Below, piece after piece: positions 33,355-44,442 of a stretch of DNA of 52,984 nt. Position 1 is the first letter of the stretch; the number at the start of each line of letters is the position of its first letter. This stretch comes from Blakeslea trispora (taxonomy: Eukaryota; Mucoromycota; Mucoromycetes; Mucorales; Choanephoraceae), in the NCBI GenBank assembly GCA_025331445.1, contig JAIWNE010000162.1, positions 1 through 52,984 of the forward strand, written 5' to 3'. Under the pieces are notes generated by a model. The model searched no databases and was not told the DNA's origin. It saw only the letters and a list, made by a program, of their open reading frames with translations. The position numbers and the translations under genes are program-made.

Positions 33355-34330
33355 CTTTCTTTAAAAGCCGTTACACTAAGAGCCTTTCTCTCGTTCTGTA
33401 GTCCTCATCTCTCAAGCGATGTTGCTCATCTTCAACATCAGGTACTCAAGACTGACAAGAATGCTGTTCTGGTGTGCTCCGCTTATACTCTGGTTTACCG
33501 GTCTGGTGCTTACAAGTGATACGGCGCGTCTTTTGTTGTTCAGAAGAACTAGGTGACTATGCTACCTTACTTGACTTACGGATACTGACATACCCCTTTT
33601 TTCTTTTATACAGCTATTCAAGACTCGGTGTGCGCTCTACTGGCTTTCTAGGTTACTATGATGCTATGGTCTTTTGATCGTATGGTCTTTTGGTTATACC
33701 GCTTTTTACTACACGGCTTTTTTTTTTTTTCTTCTTTGTTAATTCTGGTTACCCTCATCTCTCGATCACCATCTTGCTCATCTTCGGAATCAGGCTCTCA
33801 AGCACGACAAGAATGCAAGTCTTGGTATGTAACCTATATTTTTGATTGTGTCTCCTTAAAAGCTGTTATACTAAGCACCTGGTTTACTAGTTCTGGTTGT
33901 TCTTTTGTTTCAAACGCAATTCCACTCATCTTTGAAATCACTTTGGAATCACTTTGCAATCACGACAAAAGTGGTCCTTCGGTATTTTCTGCTTATGCTC
34001 TGGTCCTTCTGGTTTGATGCTTACAAGTGCCACGACGCGTCTTTTGTTGTCCGGCAAAACTAGGTGACTATATCATCTTTCTTGAAATCACAGACAATAA
34101 CTTTTATTTTTTTTTTTGCAGGTATTCAAGACTTGGCTTATCCTCTATTGGCTTTCTGGCTTTCTGGCTTTCTGGTCTTTTGGTCTCTCTGGTCTTTTGG
34201 TCTTTGGCTCTGATGCTTTTCGGTGACCTGGTGTTATGCTGTGCAGTGAATCGGGTAATCATGCTATCTTTCTGAATTACAGATACTAATAATGCCCTTT
34301 TCTTTGCAGGTGTTCAAGACGTGGTTGCTT
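33355..34330 (+). repeat. Diverged internal duplications with acceptor-like ends
   Basis: Blocks recur in order inside the unit: ttaaaagc-gttacacta, cctcatctctc, gacaagaatgc, gcttacaagtg, cgcgtcttttgttgt, aggtgactat. Each set closes with a pyrimidine tract ending in acag or gcag, then attcaagac or gttcaagac (about 33613, 34122 and 34310). The last two are partial copies. The pattern suggests that an ancestral 400-500-bp module was duplicated before the 3-kb unit was formed. Confidence 0.75.
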
Positions 34331-34349
34331 CTATACCGGTCGAGATGTA

Positions 34350-34443
34350 AACCAGCATCTATAGTGGACCAGCATTGCTATGGACCAGCATCTGTAGTGG
34401 ATCAGCATTGCTGTGGACCAGCATCTATAGTGGACCAGCATCA
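34350..34443 (+). repeat. 33-bp minisatellite in the 3-kb unit
   Basis: Alternating accagcatctatagtgg and accagcattgctatgg half-units, about three dimers long with a few substitutions. The same run is at 37350-37443 and, inverted, at about 2595-2690 and 5600-5695. Confidence 0.9.
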
Positions 34444-34478
34444 TTGAGGATATTGGAATATGCTGTGCAAGCTTACGC

Positions 34479-34619
34479 TACTAACCCCATTTTTTTTTCC
34501 TATTCCTGTGTGCGTGTACATGCAATGTCTACTAACCCCTTTTTTCTTTCTATTCCTGTGTGCGTGTACATGCAATGTCTACTAACTTGATGTCTTTTAC
34601 TAACCTGATGTGTACTAAC
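34479..34619 (+). other. Cluster of five TACTAAC boxes
   Basis: TACTAAC occurs at 34479, 34530, 34580, 34598 and 34613, followed by long poly-T tracts. TACTAAC is the consensus intron branch-point sequence of yeasts. Two of the boxes lie in a 50-bp direct duplication (tattcctgtgtgcgtgtaca...). The cluster is present in every copy of the unit. Confidence 0.8.
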
Positions 34620-34643
34620 TGTGGCCTCTTTTGTTTTTTTTTT

Positions 34644-34678
<35 letters not shown>

Positions 34679-35947
34679 TAATCCTCATTCATTATGATCT
34701 ATAGCCATAATAATAAAGTACAAAGTTTCCGGCTATTAGATCTCTTAAATAAAGCATCATCAATAATAAATAGCCATAATAAAATAAAGCATAGAAGAAG
34801 TAGATAGAAGAGTAATGATTACAATAAAAGTATTTAATAAAATCAATAAAAACAATGAAATCGATGAAATCGATGAAATCAATGAAAACACTAAAAAACA
34901 ATGAAATCAATGAAATCAATGAAATCAATGAAATCAATGAAATTAAATACACTATTTTTTCATTTTTGTTTTTCACTTATTATTATGCTTATCTGTAAAT
35001 GTCTTGTTGTTGTTGTAGCTTGAGCAATTAGAGATCTCCAGCTTGAGTACCCCTAACAATCTCATTGACATTACCCCTGTTATAAAACGCCACATATTAA
35101 ATCACTTCAAACTATTTTTTGTTTTTTTATCGTTGCCATCATTGACATCGCTTCCATCGTTGTTATTGTTGTTATTGCTGCTATTATCAGTATTAGTGCT
35201 ACTATCAGTATTATTGCTATCATTGCTATTATCAATATTATACCTCTTGGTAATGCTCAAGATCTGAAATGCAAGTAACAAAAGGTGACTCATAAGCTAG
35301 AGGGGGGGGCTATGCTTTATGATCTTGCAAACAAAGAAAAACAAGTTTATGTTTGAAATGTTCATCTGCTGTTTATCGCTTATTGTCGAATTGGCATATG
35401 TTGGAAAAGTGACAGATGCTATTAGCTAATGACTACCACTACTGCCACTGTCATCATTATCATTCATTTGCTACTTCATAGGTTTATCCAATCATTGACT
35501 CATAACATGATTCATAAGATTAATGATTTACCGATTTACGCGTCGAATATTTTTCTTTTTATTATTATTATTAAGAAATAAGAGTGTGGTATTGTAAACA
35601 CCACAACCAAGCCAGTAGCTGTATTCAAAAGGAAGATTACTCTACCAAGGTAAAGATGATCCAGAAGATAGAAGATAGAAAAAGTGGACTTGATTGAGTA
35701 TGAACAAACTCATTGTTATACAACTGGCTATAGCTGCGTTACTCCTTAACATGCTCTTTTTCTTTTTTACTAAACGCACGCTTTTCGATAAAGCAGATGC
35801 ATTAATAGCGAGCATTTATGTTAAAAACTTTGAGACTGAGCTTTGCTTTGATTCGATTTGCTTATGATTTAACCATACAGGATTGTTATTACATCTCTTA
35901 CAATATGGTACTCATAAGTAGCCGTTTGTTTATTCAACTCTTTTATA

Positions 35948-37643
35948 TGAAACCCCGACGAGGGTACTTGTAACATGAGCGGGAGGGGGGAGGGGGGAGG
36001 GGGGGGGAGGGGAATTTCATTTTTATTTTCTCACTGTGTTGACGCACTTTGGAGGAAAGGGCTCAAAACACGTTTAAAAAAAAAATGGGTGTTCAATGTC
36101 CGCCCACGCTTGAGGGGGAAATTTCTCTTGTTTTTTTTTTTTTATAATTTTTTTTTTCTCTCTCTCTGATTAGTAGACATCAGGTAAAATAGACGTGTAC
36201 ACGCACATAGGTATAGGTTATAGATCCTTCATGGTGGTTACTGCTGGCGTATGCCGAAGAAGAAGAAGAAGAAGAAGAAGAATTAGAAGAACTAGAAGAA
36301 CTAGAAGAAGAAGAAATCGTCTTGTTAGGTGACTATCGCATATTGTTGACCATGTCTTTCTTTAAAAGCCGTTACACTAAGAGCCTTTCTCTCGTTCTGT
36401 AGTCCTCATCTCTCAAGCGATGTTGCTCATCTTCAACATCAGGTACTCAAGACTGACAAGAATGCTGTTCTGGTGTGCTCCGCTTATACTCTGGTTTACC
36501 GGTCTGGTGCTTACAAGTGATACGGCGCGTCTTTTGTTGTTCAGAAGAACTAGGTGACTATGCTACCTTACTTGACTTACGGATACTGACATACCCCTTT
36601 TTTCTTTTATACAGCTATTCAAGACTCGGTGTGCGCTCTACTGGCTTTCTAGGTTACTATGATGCTATGGTCTTTTGATCGTATGGTCTTTTGGTTATAC
36701 CGCTTTTTACTACACGGCTTTTTTTTTTTTTCTTCTTTGTTAATTCTGGTTACCCTCATCTCTCGATCACCATCTTGCTCATCTTCGGAATCAGGCTCTC
36801 AAGCACGACAAGAATGCAAGTCTTGGTATGTAACCTATATTTTTGATTGTGTCTCCTTAAAAGCTGTTATACTAAGCACCTGGTTTACTAGTTCTGGTTG
36901 TTCTTTTGTTTCAAACGCAATTCCACTCATCTTTGAAATCACTTTGGAATCACTTTGCAATCACGACAAAAGTGGTCCTTCGGTATTTTCTGCTTATGCT
37001 CTGGTCCTTCTGGTTTGATGCTTACAAGTGCCACGACGCGTCTTTTGTTGTCCGGCAAAACTAGGTGACTATATCATCTTTCTTGAAATCACAGACAATA
37101 ACTTTTATTTTTTTTTTGCAGGTATTCAAGACTTGGCTTATCCTCTATTGGCTTTCTGGCTTTCTGGCTTTCTGGTCTTTTGGTCTCTCTGGTCTTTTGG
37201 TCTTTGGCTCTGATGCTTTTCGGTGACCTGGTGTTATGCTGTGCAGTGAATCGGGTAATCATGCTATCTTTCTGAATTACAGATACTAATAATGCCCTTT
37301 TCTTTGCAGGTGTTCAAGACGTGGTTGCTTCTATACCGGTCGAGATGTAAACCAGCATCTATAGTGGACCAGCATTGCTATGGACCAGCATCTGTAGTGG
37401 ATCAGCATTGCTGTGGACCAGCATCTATAGTGGACCAGCATCATTGAGGATATTGGAATATGCTGTGCAAGCTTACGCTACTAACCCCATTTTTTTTTCC
37501 TATTCCTGTGTGCGTGTACATGCAATGTCTACTAACCCCTTTTTTCTTTCTATTCCTGTGTGCGTGTACATGCAATGTCTACTAACTTGATGTCTTTTAC
37601 TAACCTGATGTGTACTAACTGTGGCCTCTTTTGTTTTTTTTTT

Positions 37644-37674
<31 letters not shown>

Positions 37675-38962
37675 TTAATCCTCATTCATTATGATCTATA
37701 GCCATAATAATAAAGTACAAAGTTTCCGGCTATTAGATCTCTTAAATAAAGCATCATCATCATAATATAAATAGCCATAATAAAATAAAGCATAGAAGAA
37801 GTAGATAGAAGAGTAATGATTACAATAAAAGTATTTAATAAAATCAATAAAAACAATGAAATCGATGAAATCGATGAAATCAATGAAAACACTAAAAAAC
37901 AATGAAATCAATGAAATCAATGAAATCAATGAAATTAAATACACTATTTTTTCATTTTTGTTTTTCACTTATTATTATGCTTATCTGTAAATGTCTTGTT
38001 GTTGTTGTAGCTTGAGCAATTAGAGATCTCCAGCTTGAGTACCCCTAACAATCTCATTGACATTACCCCTGTTATAAAACGCCACATATTAAATCACTTC
38101 AAACTATTTTTTGTTTTTTTATCGTTGCCATCATTGACATCGCTTCCATCGTTGTCTATTGTTGTTATTGCTGCTATTATCAGTATTAGTGCTACTATCA
38201 GTATTATTGCTATCATTGCTATTATCAATATTATACCTCTTGGTAATGCTCAAGATCTGAAATGCAAGTAACAAATGGTGAATCATAAGCTAGAGGGGGG
38301 CTATGCTTTATGATCTTGCAAACAAAGAAAAACAAGTTTATGTTTGAATGCTCAGCTGTTGTTTATCGCTTATTGTCGAATTGGCATATGTTGGAAAAGT
38401 GACAGATGCTATTAGCTAATGACTACCACTACTGCCACTATCCATATCATCATTATCATTCATTTGCTACTTCATAGGTTTATCCAATCATTGGCTCATA
38501 ACATGATTCATAAGATTAATGGTTTACCGATTTACGCATCGAATGCTTTTTCTTTTATTATTATTATTAAGAAATAAGAGTGTGGTATTGCATACACCAC
38601 AACCAAACCAGTAGCTGTATTCAAAAGGAGAATTACTCTACCAAGGTAAAAATGATCCAGAAGGTAAAGATGATCCAAAAGATAGAAGATAGAAAAAGTG
38701 GATTTAATCAAGTATGAACGAATTCATTGTTCTACAACTGACTATAGCTGCGTTACTCCTTAGTACGCTCTTTTTACCAAACGCGCGCTTTTCGATAAAG
38801 CAGATGCATTGATAGCTAGCATTTATATTAACAACTTTAAGACTGAGCTTTGCTTTGACTTTGGCTTTGCTTTGCTTTGCTTTGCTTATGATTTAACCAT
38901 ACAGGATTTTTATTACATCGGTAATAAGATGGTACTCATAAGTAGCTATTTGTTTATCAACT
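35948..38962 (+). repeat. 3-kb tandem unit, copy B2, outermost right copy
   Basis: The first two thirds match B1 almost base for base. From about 38130 onward substitutions and small indels accumulate: an inserted c at about 38156, a shorter G-run at about 38295, an extra TTTGC pentanucleotide run near 38865-38885, and a duplicated ccagaag block near 38650. The unit stops at about 38962, where Gypsy reverse-transcriptase sequence begins without a spacer. The microsatellite is also shorter than in the other copies. Confidence 0.9.
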
Positions 38963-39446
38963 CTTTGGGCCATGCAAATTATTGGAGTCAAGTAGATTTA
39001 AGAAGTGGCTTCCATCAAATGCCATTAGATTCGTCATCTAGATATCTTACAAACTTTATATGTAAATTTAGAAGTTTTTAATGGGATTAGTAAATGTACC
39101 CTCAGACTTTATGAAGATGGTTGAAATCTGCTTTCATTCTTTGCTCAACAAGTGTGTTATAGCTTACCTCGACGATGTTACTACTTATACATCAGGCACT
39201 ACTGAAGATCATCTAAAAGCATTACAGAAGACTTTTGACTGTATCGAAAAAGGAGGCCTAATGCTTAACCCTGAAAATTTTACCTTCTTTGCTCGCACAA
39301 TCTCATTTCTTGATTTCGAAATCTCAAAGAAAGGCTTGGGTCAAATCCCTACTATTACTGATAAAATTACCAATTTTCCTCGTCCAACTCAGAAGAAGCC
39401 GATCAAAAGCTTTGTATCACTTGCATTTTATTATCGAAGATTATAG
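38963..39446 (+). pseudogene. Gypsy reverse transcriptase, partial
   Basis: Begins with HANYWSQVDLRSGFHQMP, the motif holding the first catalytic Asp. After a frame change at 39080 it continues through GLVNVPSDFMKMVE to IAYLDDVTTYTSG, which holds the YLDD catalytic pair near 39170. It ends with PTQKKPIKSFVSLAFYYRR. The usual upstream region (palm and finger motifs 1-2) is absent. An apparent upstream extension of the frame into the 3-kb unit is chance or a remnant, not conserved. Confidence 0.85.
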
Positions 39447-40080
39447 AGAATTTTGCAAAGACAACTCGACCTCTAAACAACTTGACAAAAGATGAAGCAC
39501 CTGAAAAAGTCGGATGGACAAAAGAAGCTGAAGACGCATTCTTATCACTCAAACAAAAGCTATTTGATGCACCTATTCTTATTATGCCAAATTTTGACAA
39601 ATCATTCTTTATTATATGTGATGCATCCATCGATGGTCTTGGTTGTATACTCTCTCAAAAGGACGACAAAGGATATGAAGACCCTGTAACATATGCTAGT
39701 AGAGCAACTACTCAAGGAGAAAGAAACTATGGCATTAGCAAATTAAAATTATGTGCTGTCGTATGGTCATTGAAACTATTCCGATCATACTAATATGGAA
39801 GCAAATTCACTGTTACTGTTACATCTAATCTGCATCTCTATCTGGTCTCATCAAAACTAAACAGTCTACTGGTATACTTGCTTGATGGTTACAACAAATT
39901 GCTGAATTCGATCTTGAAATCAAATATCGTTCAAGAAAAGCACAAAATGGACCTGATTTCTTATCAAGACTAGGATACTAAATGAAAGACTGACCAATTC
40001 CACTAATGTCGTTATACTTTGTCGATGACTGGCCAACTATTGTGAAGTCATTAAAAGCTCCTCTAATATGATGTTGATGC
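39447..40080 (+). pseudogene. Gypsy RNase H region and linker
   Basis: TKEAEDAFLSLKQKL and the RNase H start MPNFDKSFFIICDASIDGLG are followed by YASRATTQGERNYGISKLKL. A TAA at 39791-39793 interrupts it, and the rest continues in other frames as IAEFDLEIKYRSRKAQNG and GPDFLSRLGY near 39960. A short VDDWPTIVKSLKAP linker follows near 40020. Confidence 0.8.
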
Positions 40081-40372
40081 TTAAGTCCAAAACCATTATT
40101 ATTGTATGATTTGATTTGTATTATTTTATTATTTTAGTATTATAAAAAAAAAGAGCAATGATGCGCAAATGAAAAAATTCAAAACAGAAAAATCGATGAA
40201 AAAAAATGTAGATTTAGAAATATCATATGAACAAAAGAAAAAATAGAAAAAAAAATCCAAAAAAATATATCTGCACCTAAAACTTTGACTTTCAAATCTT
40301 ATTATAATAAATCTCTCAAGATCTTCAATACATCAATTACATCATAACTTTATAAACACTATCAACTCAAAT
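40081..40372. other. AT-rich spacer inside the Gypsy pol region
   Basis: About 290 bp of A/T-rich sequence without a frame separates the RNase H linker from the integrase ORF. It is probably an insertion or an expanded degenerate tract. It ends with a TATA-like cataactttataaac just before the next ATG. Confidence 0.5.
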
Positions 40373-41680
40373 ATGGAAACTGAAACTATAGCATTACTTA
40401 CCAATTATCTGTCTACTCTGGAGTATCCTGATGGAACTACCAAACAACAAATTGCCTATCTGAACAAAAACGCTCATAAGTTTGTTCTACACAATGATAC
40501 ACTTTACTGCTTCAATCCTGAAGTTAACGCCGGTCTCAAAAAGGTGCTTAACAGAAAGGAAGCTCAAGATGCTATTGTAGTGTACCATCATCATCCTCTC
40601 GGTGGACATTTTGCCTACTCTAATACATTGCACAAAACTTCACGCAAATACTATTGAGATAATATGTCTCGGTTCATCATGGATTACATCAGACAATGCC
40701 CTCAATGTCAGTTACAAGGAAATAAGACAAAATCGGAAAGACTCAACCCAGTCCAGTTACCAATAAGCCTTTTGAGCGTATCGGTATTGACGTCAAACAT
40801 GTTTCCACCTCTCTCGCCTTGGATCTCGATACATCATTGTTGGAATTGATTACTTGACAAAATTTGTTGAAGCCGAACCTTACAATTTCAAACCTCTTCA
40901 GATGTTGCTCTTTTCATCTATGAAGAAATCATTTGTAAACATGGTTGCTTAAGATACATTAATACTGACAATGGAAAGCCAATGGTCTCTGAAATCATTC
41001 ATCAGTATGCAAACAGTTCAATATCATACATAAAACTATTACGCCATACAACAGTCAATTCAAGGATTGGTCGAACGGTTCAATCGAGTGATCGATCAAG
41101 TTTTACAAAGAAGATTTCCACATCAAAAGAAAGATTGGGACATGTACTTACATGCGACATTATTCGCATACCGCAGTATCAAACAAGAAACTACCAAACA
41201 TTCACCTTTCTTTATGCTTTATGGTTACGAGCCCCCACTCCGTTTGATAACTTCCACTACTTGTACGATCCAAAAGATGCCAACTTTGAATATCAACTGA
41301 TCATCAGAACATCGCAGCAAATATTGTATCTTAGCCAAATTCGAAATTCGCTGTCAAGAATATTGAAACCTCACAACGTAATCAGATAAAACGAATTGAC
41401 AAAGTTCTTTTGGAAACTAAAAAGGAATTGAAACCACCTTTTCAACTTGGCGATTTAGTTCTTCTTTACAAAGATTACAGATCAACCTCCTGGAGTGGAA
41501 AGATAGAAACCACATGGGATGGTATCTTCATTATACATCAACTACTTGGTAAAGGCACTTATTATCTCAAGAATTTCCCCAATCCTGAAGATAAAAAATT
41601 GTTAAGAGTACATGGTAATTGACTAAAGAAATATCTGGAACCTGAAGTCAATGGAACCTAATCACTCAAACATACTGCTA
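40373..41680 (+). pseudogene. Gypsy integrase (H2C2 finger, DDE core, C-terminal domain)
   Basis: The HHCC zinc finger is seen in VYHHHPLGGHFAYSNTLH and CPQCQLQ, with a TGA between them. The catalytic core is spread over frames: first Asp in GIDYLTKFVEAEP (about 40840-40880), second in YINTDNGKPM (about 40955-40985), Glu in GLVERFNRVIDQVL (about 41065-41105). FAYRSIKQETTKHSPFFMLYG follows. The C-terminal GPY/F-like domain is KPPFQLGDLVLLYKD...WDGIFIIHQLLGKGTYYL, ending with LKKYLEPEVNGT near 41660. At least four frame changes are needed. Confidence 0.85.
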
Positions 41681-41831
41681 AAATGTTTTATCTTTCTCTA
41701 CAGCAATCAATTATTACTCCACCTTTTGACAAAAACTATAAATACAAACAATTATCTTACAACAAAATACTTTATTCTACTGGCAAACAATAAATTCTAT
41801 ATCTTCCTACAATAACAAGGACTCAAATCCG

Positions 41832-42424
41832 ATGTCGGGTTATGAATCTGATGAAGTCGTTCAAGACAAGATCATATCCGAACATGACAAGAAAATTGAA
41901 CGTCGCATCCGATACACCAATGCCATGTTAACCGTATCAAGCTCTACGGAACTAGTCAAGACCCTTTTAATGTAAATCAAAATGAAAATATTGGCGAAGT
42001 CTTTGATGAAACCTACAAGTATCAACACCCACCTAACCTGTTCGAAAACGCTGATGAACACCCTGTTGGTGGAGAAGTGTTTGAAGAATTCCCTGAAATT
42101 GACAAGCCTAACCCTGATCCCTTCTCTCCTGATGAACGCAAAGCACGCAACGATACCACTCATGCTCCAAAACCCTATCAAGAACCTCCTGCCCAAAAGG
42201 TCGATTGGTCAAAAGCAAAGGTACCCGCTAACTTGCAAATCGCTGGAAGATCATCAGGTATGCCATATCAAGACCTCAAGATCAAAGGAAGATCCCAAGA
42301 TACAATCAAACAAAAGCAAAAAGGCTTACAGATTGCCAAAAAGCCAAAACATGTTGTTGTTGAAAACATGCCGGATTCAGAAAAATTCCCTGATCGCTTT
42401 ATCAAAATCTTACCGAGCATTTAA
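41832..42424 (+). pseudogene. Extra ORF after pol, function unknown
   Basis: MSGYESDEVVQDKIISEHDK starts at 41832 and, after one frameshift near 41975, continues as VFDETYKYQHPPNLFENADE and a proline-, lysine- and aspartate-rich tail to a stop at 42422. It is hydrophilic with no membrane segment and no motif I know. The position between pol and the 3' LTR is where some Gypsy elements carry an additional gene. It is not similar to an envelope protein as far as can be judged. A further short frame (42493-42816) may be its eroded continuation. Confidence 0.45.
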
Positions 42425-42773
42425 ATCTTTACATACACCACAATCAAAAACGTGAAATTCATCAAGACAAGGCAACCAAAGCTTTAAACACCTTGGGAAA
42501 TACCTTATCAACCTTGTCACCAAGCTTTTCACTTACAACAATTAAAACAACAAGTGAGCACAAAGCCTATTGCATCTTTCGCGCCGACAAAATCAAAGCC
42601 ATCACCAAAACCGTCGTCCACAATATGAGCACATCAAGAGACGGACGATCCAAGAAGATCCCTGGTCCTCCTTTAGACCTAAAAACAAATAAAGTATTTT
42701 ATTTCTCTGATCTGTATTTATTTCACTTTTCTTTTTCCATCATGGGACATGATTTTCTTCAACCCCGCGGAGA

Positions 42774-43484
42774 TGTTACGAGCAATAATTTAGCACTTCA
42801 TAATTATATGCTTTAGTATTATTCTACTTCTTTTACTTTATTATACTTCTCTCACCTTATTTTCTTTCATATTATCTATCATTATCTTATTCTAATATAC
42901 TTGCTATACTGTTTTTATCAATCTTACCCCAATCTTATTTTAAAACTCACATTTACATCTATCCATTCAACGAATCAAACATATTATAACAATCTATCTC
43001 GCTGAAAACTTTTCAATCATCCCCAACATTATTTGTATTTCACCATTATTATATTATTCAATCGGTTAACAACACCATCAGACCAGCAATGACTCATAAA
43101 TTTACTTAACTTAGATCCTTTTAGATAGGACTGTCATCAATAGGATGAACAGATAAAAATATCAATTAGTTTTATTAAATAAACAAGAAGCTCTTTTCTC
43201 CCTCTAACTTTACTATATACTTTGACATTAACCTTGCCGCATAGACAGGCTTTCTATTACTAAGACTTCCCTTGATTAACAGCTAACACGCTTAATCATT
43301 GTATCATTTATATATTTCATTTAACTTACTTTTCTTTTCACTTTTATCCTTTCTTAAGGTTCGTTACCTAAACAACGTGGTGCTCATTACATAACAATCG
43401 TTCCTCTCTATGGTTCCATTGTATCATTGACTCTGACTCGTTACTGGCAAAATACTACTTACGTCCTGTAACAACACTGTAACA
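42774..43484 (+). repeat. Probable 3' LTR of the Gypsy relic
   Basis: A TGTTAC start at 42774 and a GTAACA end at 43468-43473, or the next one at 43479-43484, form the inverted TG...CA boundary expected of an LTR. The length is 700 or 711 bp. It follows the last coding remnants directly. The preceding sequence is not a clear polypurine tract, so the call is tentative. It ends 66-77 bp from the tRNA gene. Confidence 0.45.
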
Positions 43485-43550
43485 ACAATACCTATTTGTT
43501 TTCATCTCAAAGTACTGCAAAAGTTTTTTGTCATGAAAAATATAAATATT

Positions 43551-43621
43551 TCCCCAACGGGGAATCGAACCCCGGCCGTGTCGGTGAAAGCGACAAATCC
43601 TAGCCACTGGACCATTGAGGA
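43551..43621 (-). tRNA. tRNA-Glu (anticodon UUC)
   Basis: The minus strand folds as a 71-nt cloverleaf. The 7-bp acceptor stem has one G-U pair. The anticodon stem TGTCG/CGACA encloses the loop CTTTCAC with anticodon TTC. The T-arm has the GGTTCGATTCC core, which is also the B box of the internal promoter. There is no intron. It is the only gene here that looks fully functional. Confidence 0.95.
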
Positions 43622-43678
43622 TATCTTACTTTTGTTGTCTTAATAATTTTTATGTTTTATACGCGCGGTCACGTGACT

Positions 43679-43751
43679 CACTACAGGGAAATGAAATTTG
43701 ACCCCTTTAACCGACTAAATTTTTTGCCGGTTTTATGTCGGTTAAAGGGTC
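43679..43751 (+). repeat. Left CACTA terminus and subterminal repeats
   Basis: After the CACTAC end, arms at 43700-43714 and 43737-43751 form an inverted pair with core ctttaaccgac / gtcggttaaag. An aatgaaatttgac block occurs at 43690 and again near 43799. Confidence 0.85.
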
Positions 43752-44442
43752 ATTTTAAGCAGTAAAATGTATTTTTATGAAAAACGGTCGAAACTGAATG
43801 AAATTTGACGCAGTAATGTCTGTAACTATATAGAATATATCCATGTAAGAAGATTGTTGTTTTTACTATCATTTTCTATGCGTTTAGAAGCATTCAATTT
43901 GAACATTTTTCGACTCTAATTTAAGAACCGCCATTTTTAACAAAATCCAGTTTTTTTATTGTGACCACTTTAAATTTCTTTTTTAAAAAAAGATGTTGAT
44001 ACTTTTAACCAATAAAAAGGCATTTAATTTTCTAAATCGCTTCGCATTCTGATTTAAACAGCGCGCAGCTGAGCTTCAACAATATTTTTGAGTCATGACA
44101 AATTAGGAAGGCATTATGTCTAAAATAAGAGCAGAAGGAATGATTAGAACAACTTACAACTTACTGGTATAGCTTTGGAAGTGTTGATATGCATATTCAA
44201 CTGAACAAAAAATCAAGCAGAATCGACGGATGTCAAGCTTTAAAATATGTCTTGCTTTAATAATTGTTGACGGAAAGGAACCAAACATTGAAGAAGAATA
44301 TTCATTAGCCAAACATTGCTTCCGATCAATGATTTCTAAGCAAAAAGACTTTTGATTTGTCTACATTCAAGGAACAAATGAATTTCTGTGCAATCCTTTT
44401 GATTAGTAACAGAGTAGTGGTAGTTCAAACAAAAGAAAAAGA

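Larger units (their letters stand above)
32948..35947 (+). repeat. 3-kb tandem unit, copy B1 (3000 bp)
   Basis: Same unit as array A in inverted orientation, nearly identical, with differences mainly in homopolymer lengths (3000 against 3005 bp). In order it holds a G-run (32981-33012), a GAA tract (33254-33314), two large diverged internal copies plus a third partial one (about 33355-34330), a 33-bp minisatellite (34350-34443), a cluster of TACTAAC boxes (34479-34619), a poly-T run (about 34645-34676), an (ATGAAATCA)n microsatellite (about 34855-34945) and an AT-rich tail. No protein-coding gene is credible. Confidence 0.95.
38963..43484 (+). mobile_element. Ty3/Gypsy retrotransposon relic, 5'-truncated
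   Basis: The pol order reverse transcriptase, RNase H, integrase is that of Ty3/Gypsy (Metaviridae), followed by an extra ORF and a probable LTR. Gag, protease and the first reverse-transcriptase motifs are missing because the element begins abruptly at the edge of the 3-kb array. Many stops and frameshifts make it inactive. No 5' LTR is in the window, so no target duplication can be tested. Confidence 0.85.

Noticed and set aside
32948..38962. CRISPR-like or bacterial repeat array
   Set aside because: The period is about 3 kb with no spacers, and the surrounding genes are eukaryotic with introns.
38809..39081. Continuous ORF joining the 3-kb unit to Gypsy reverse transcriptase as a fusion gene
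   Set aside because: The upstream half has no conserved residues, and the other unit copies do not keep the frame.
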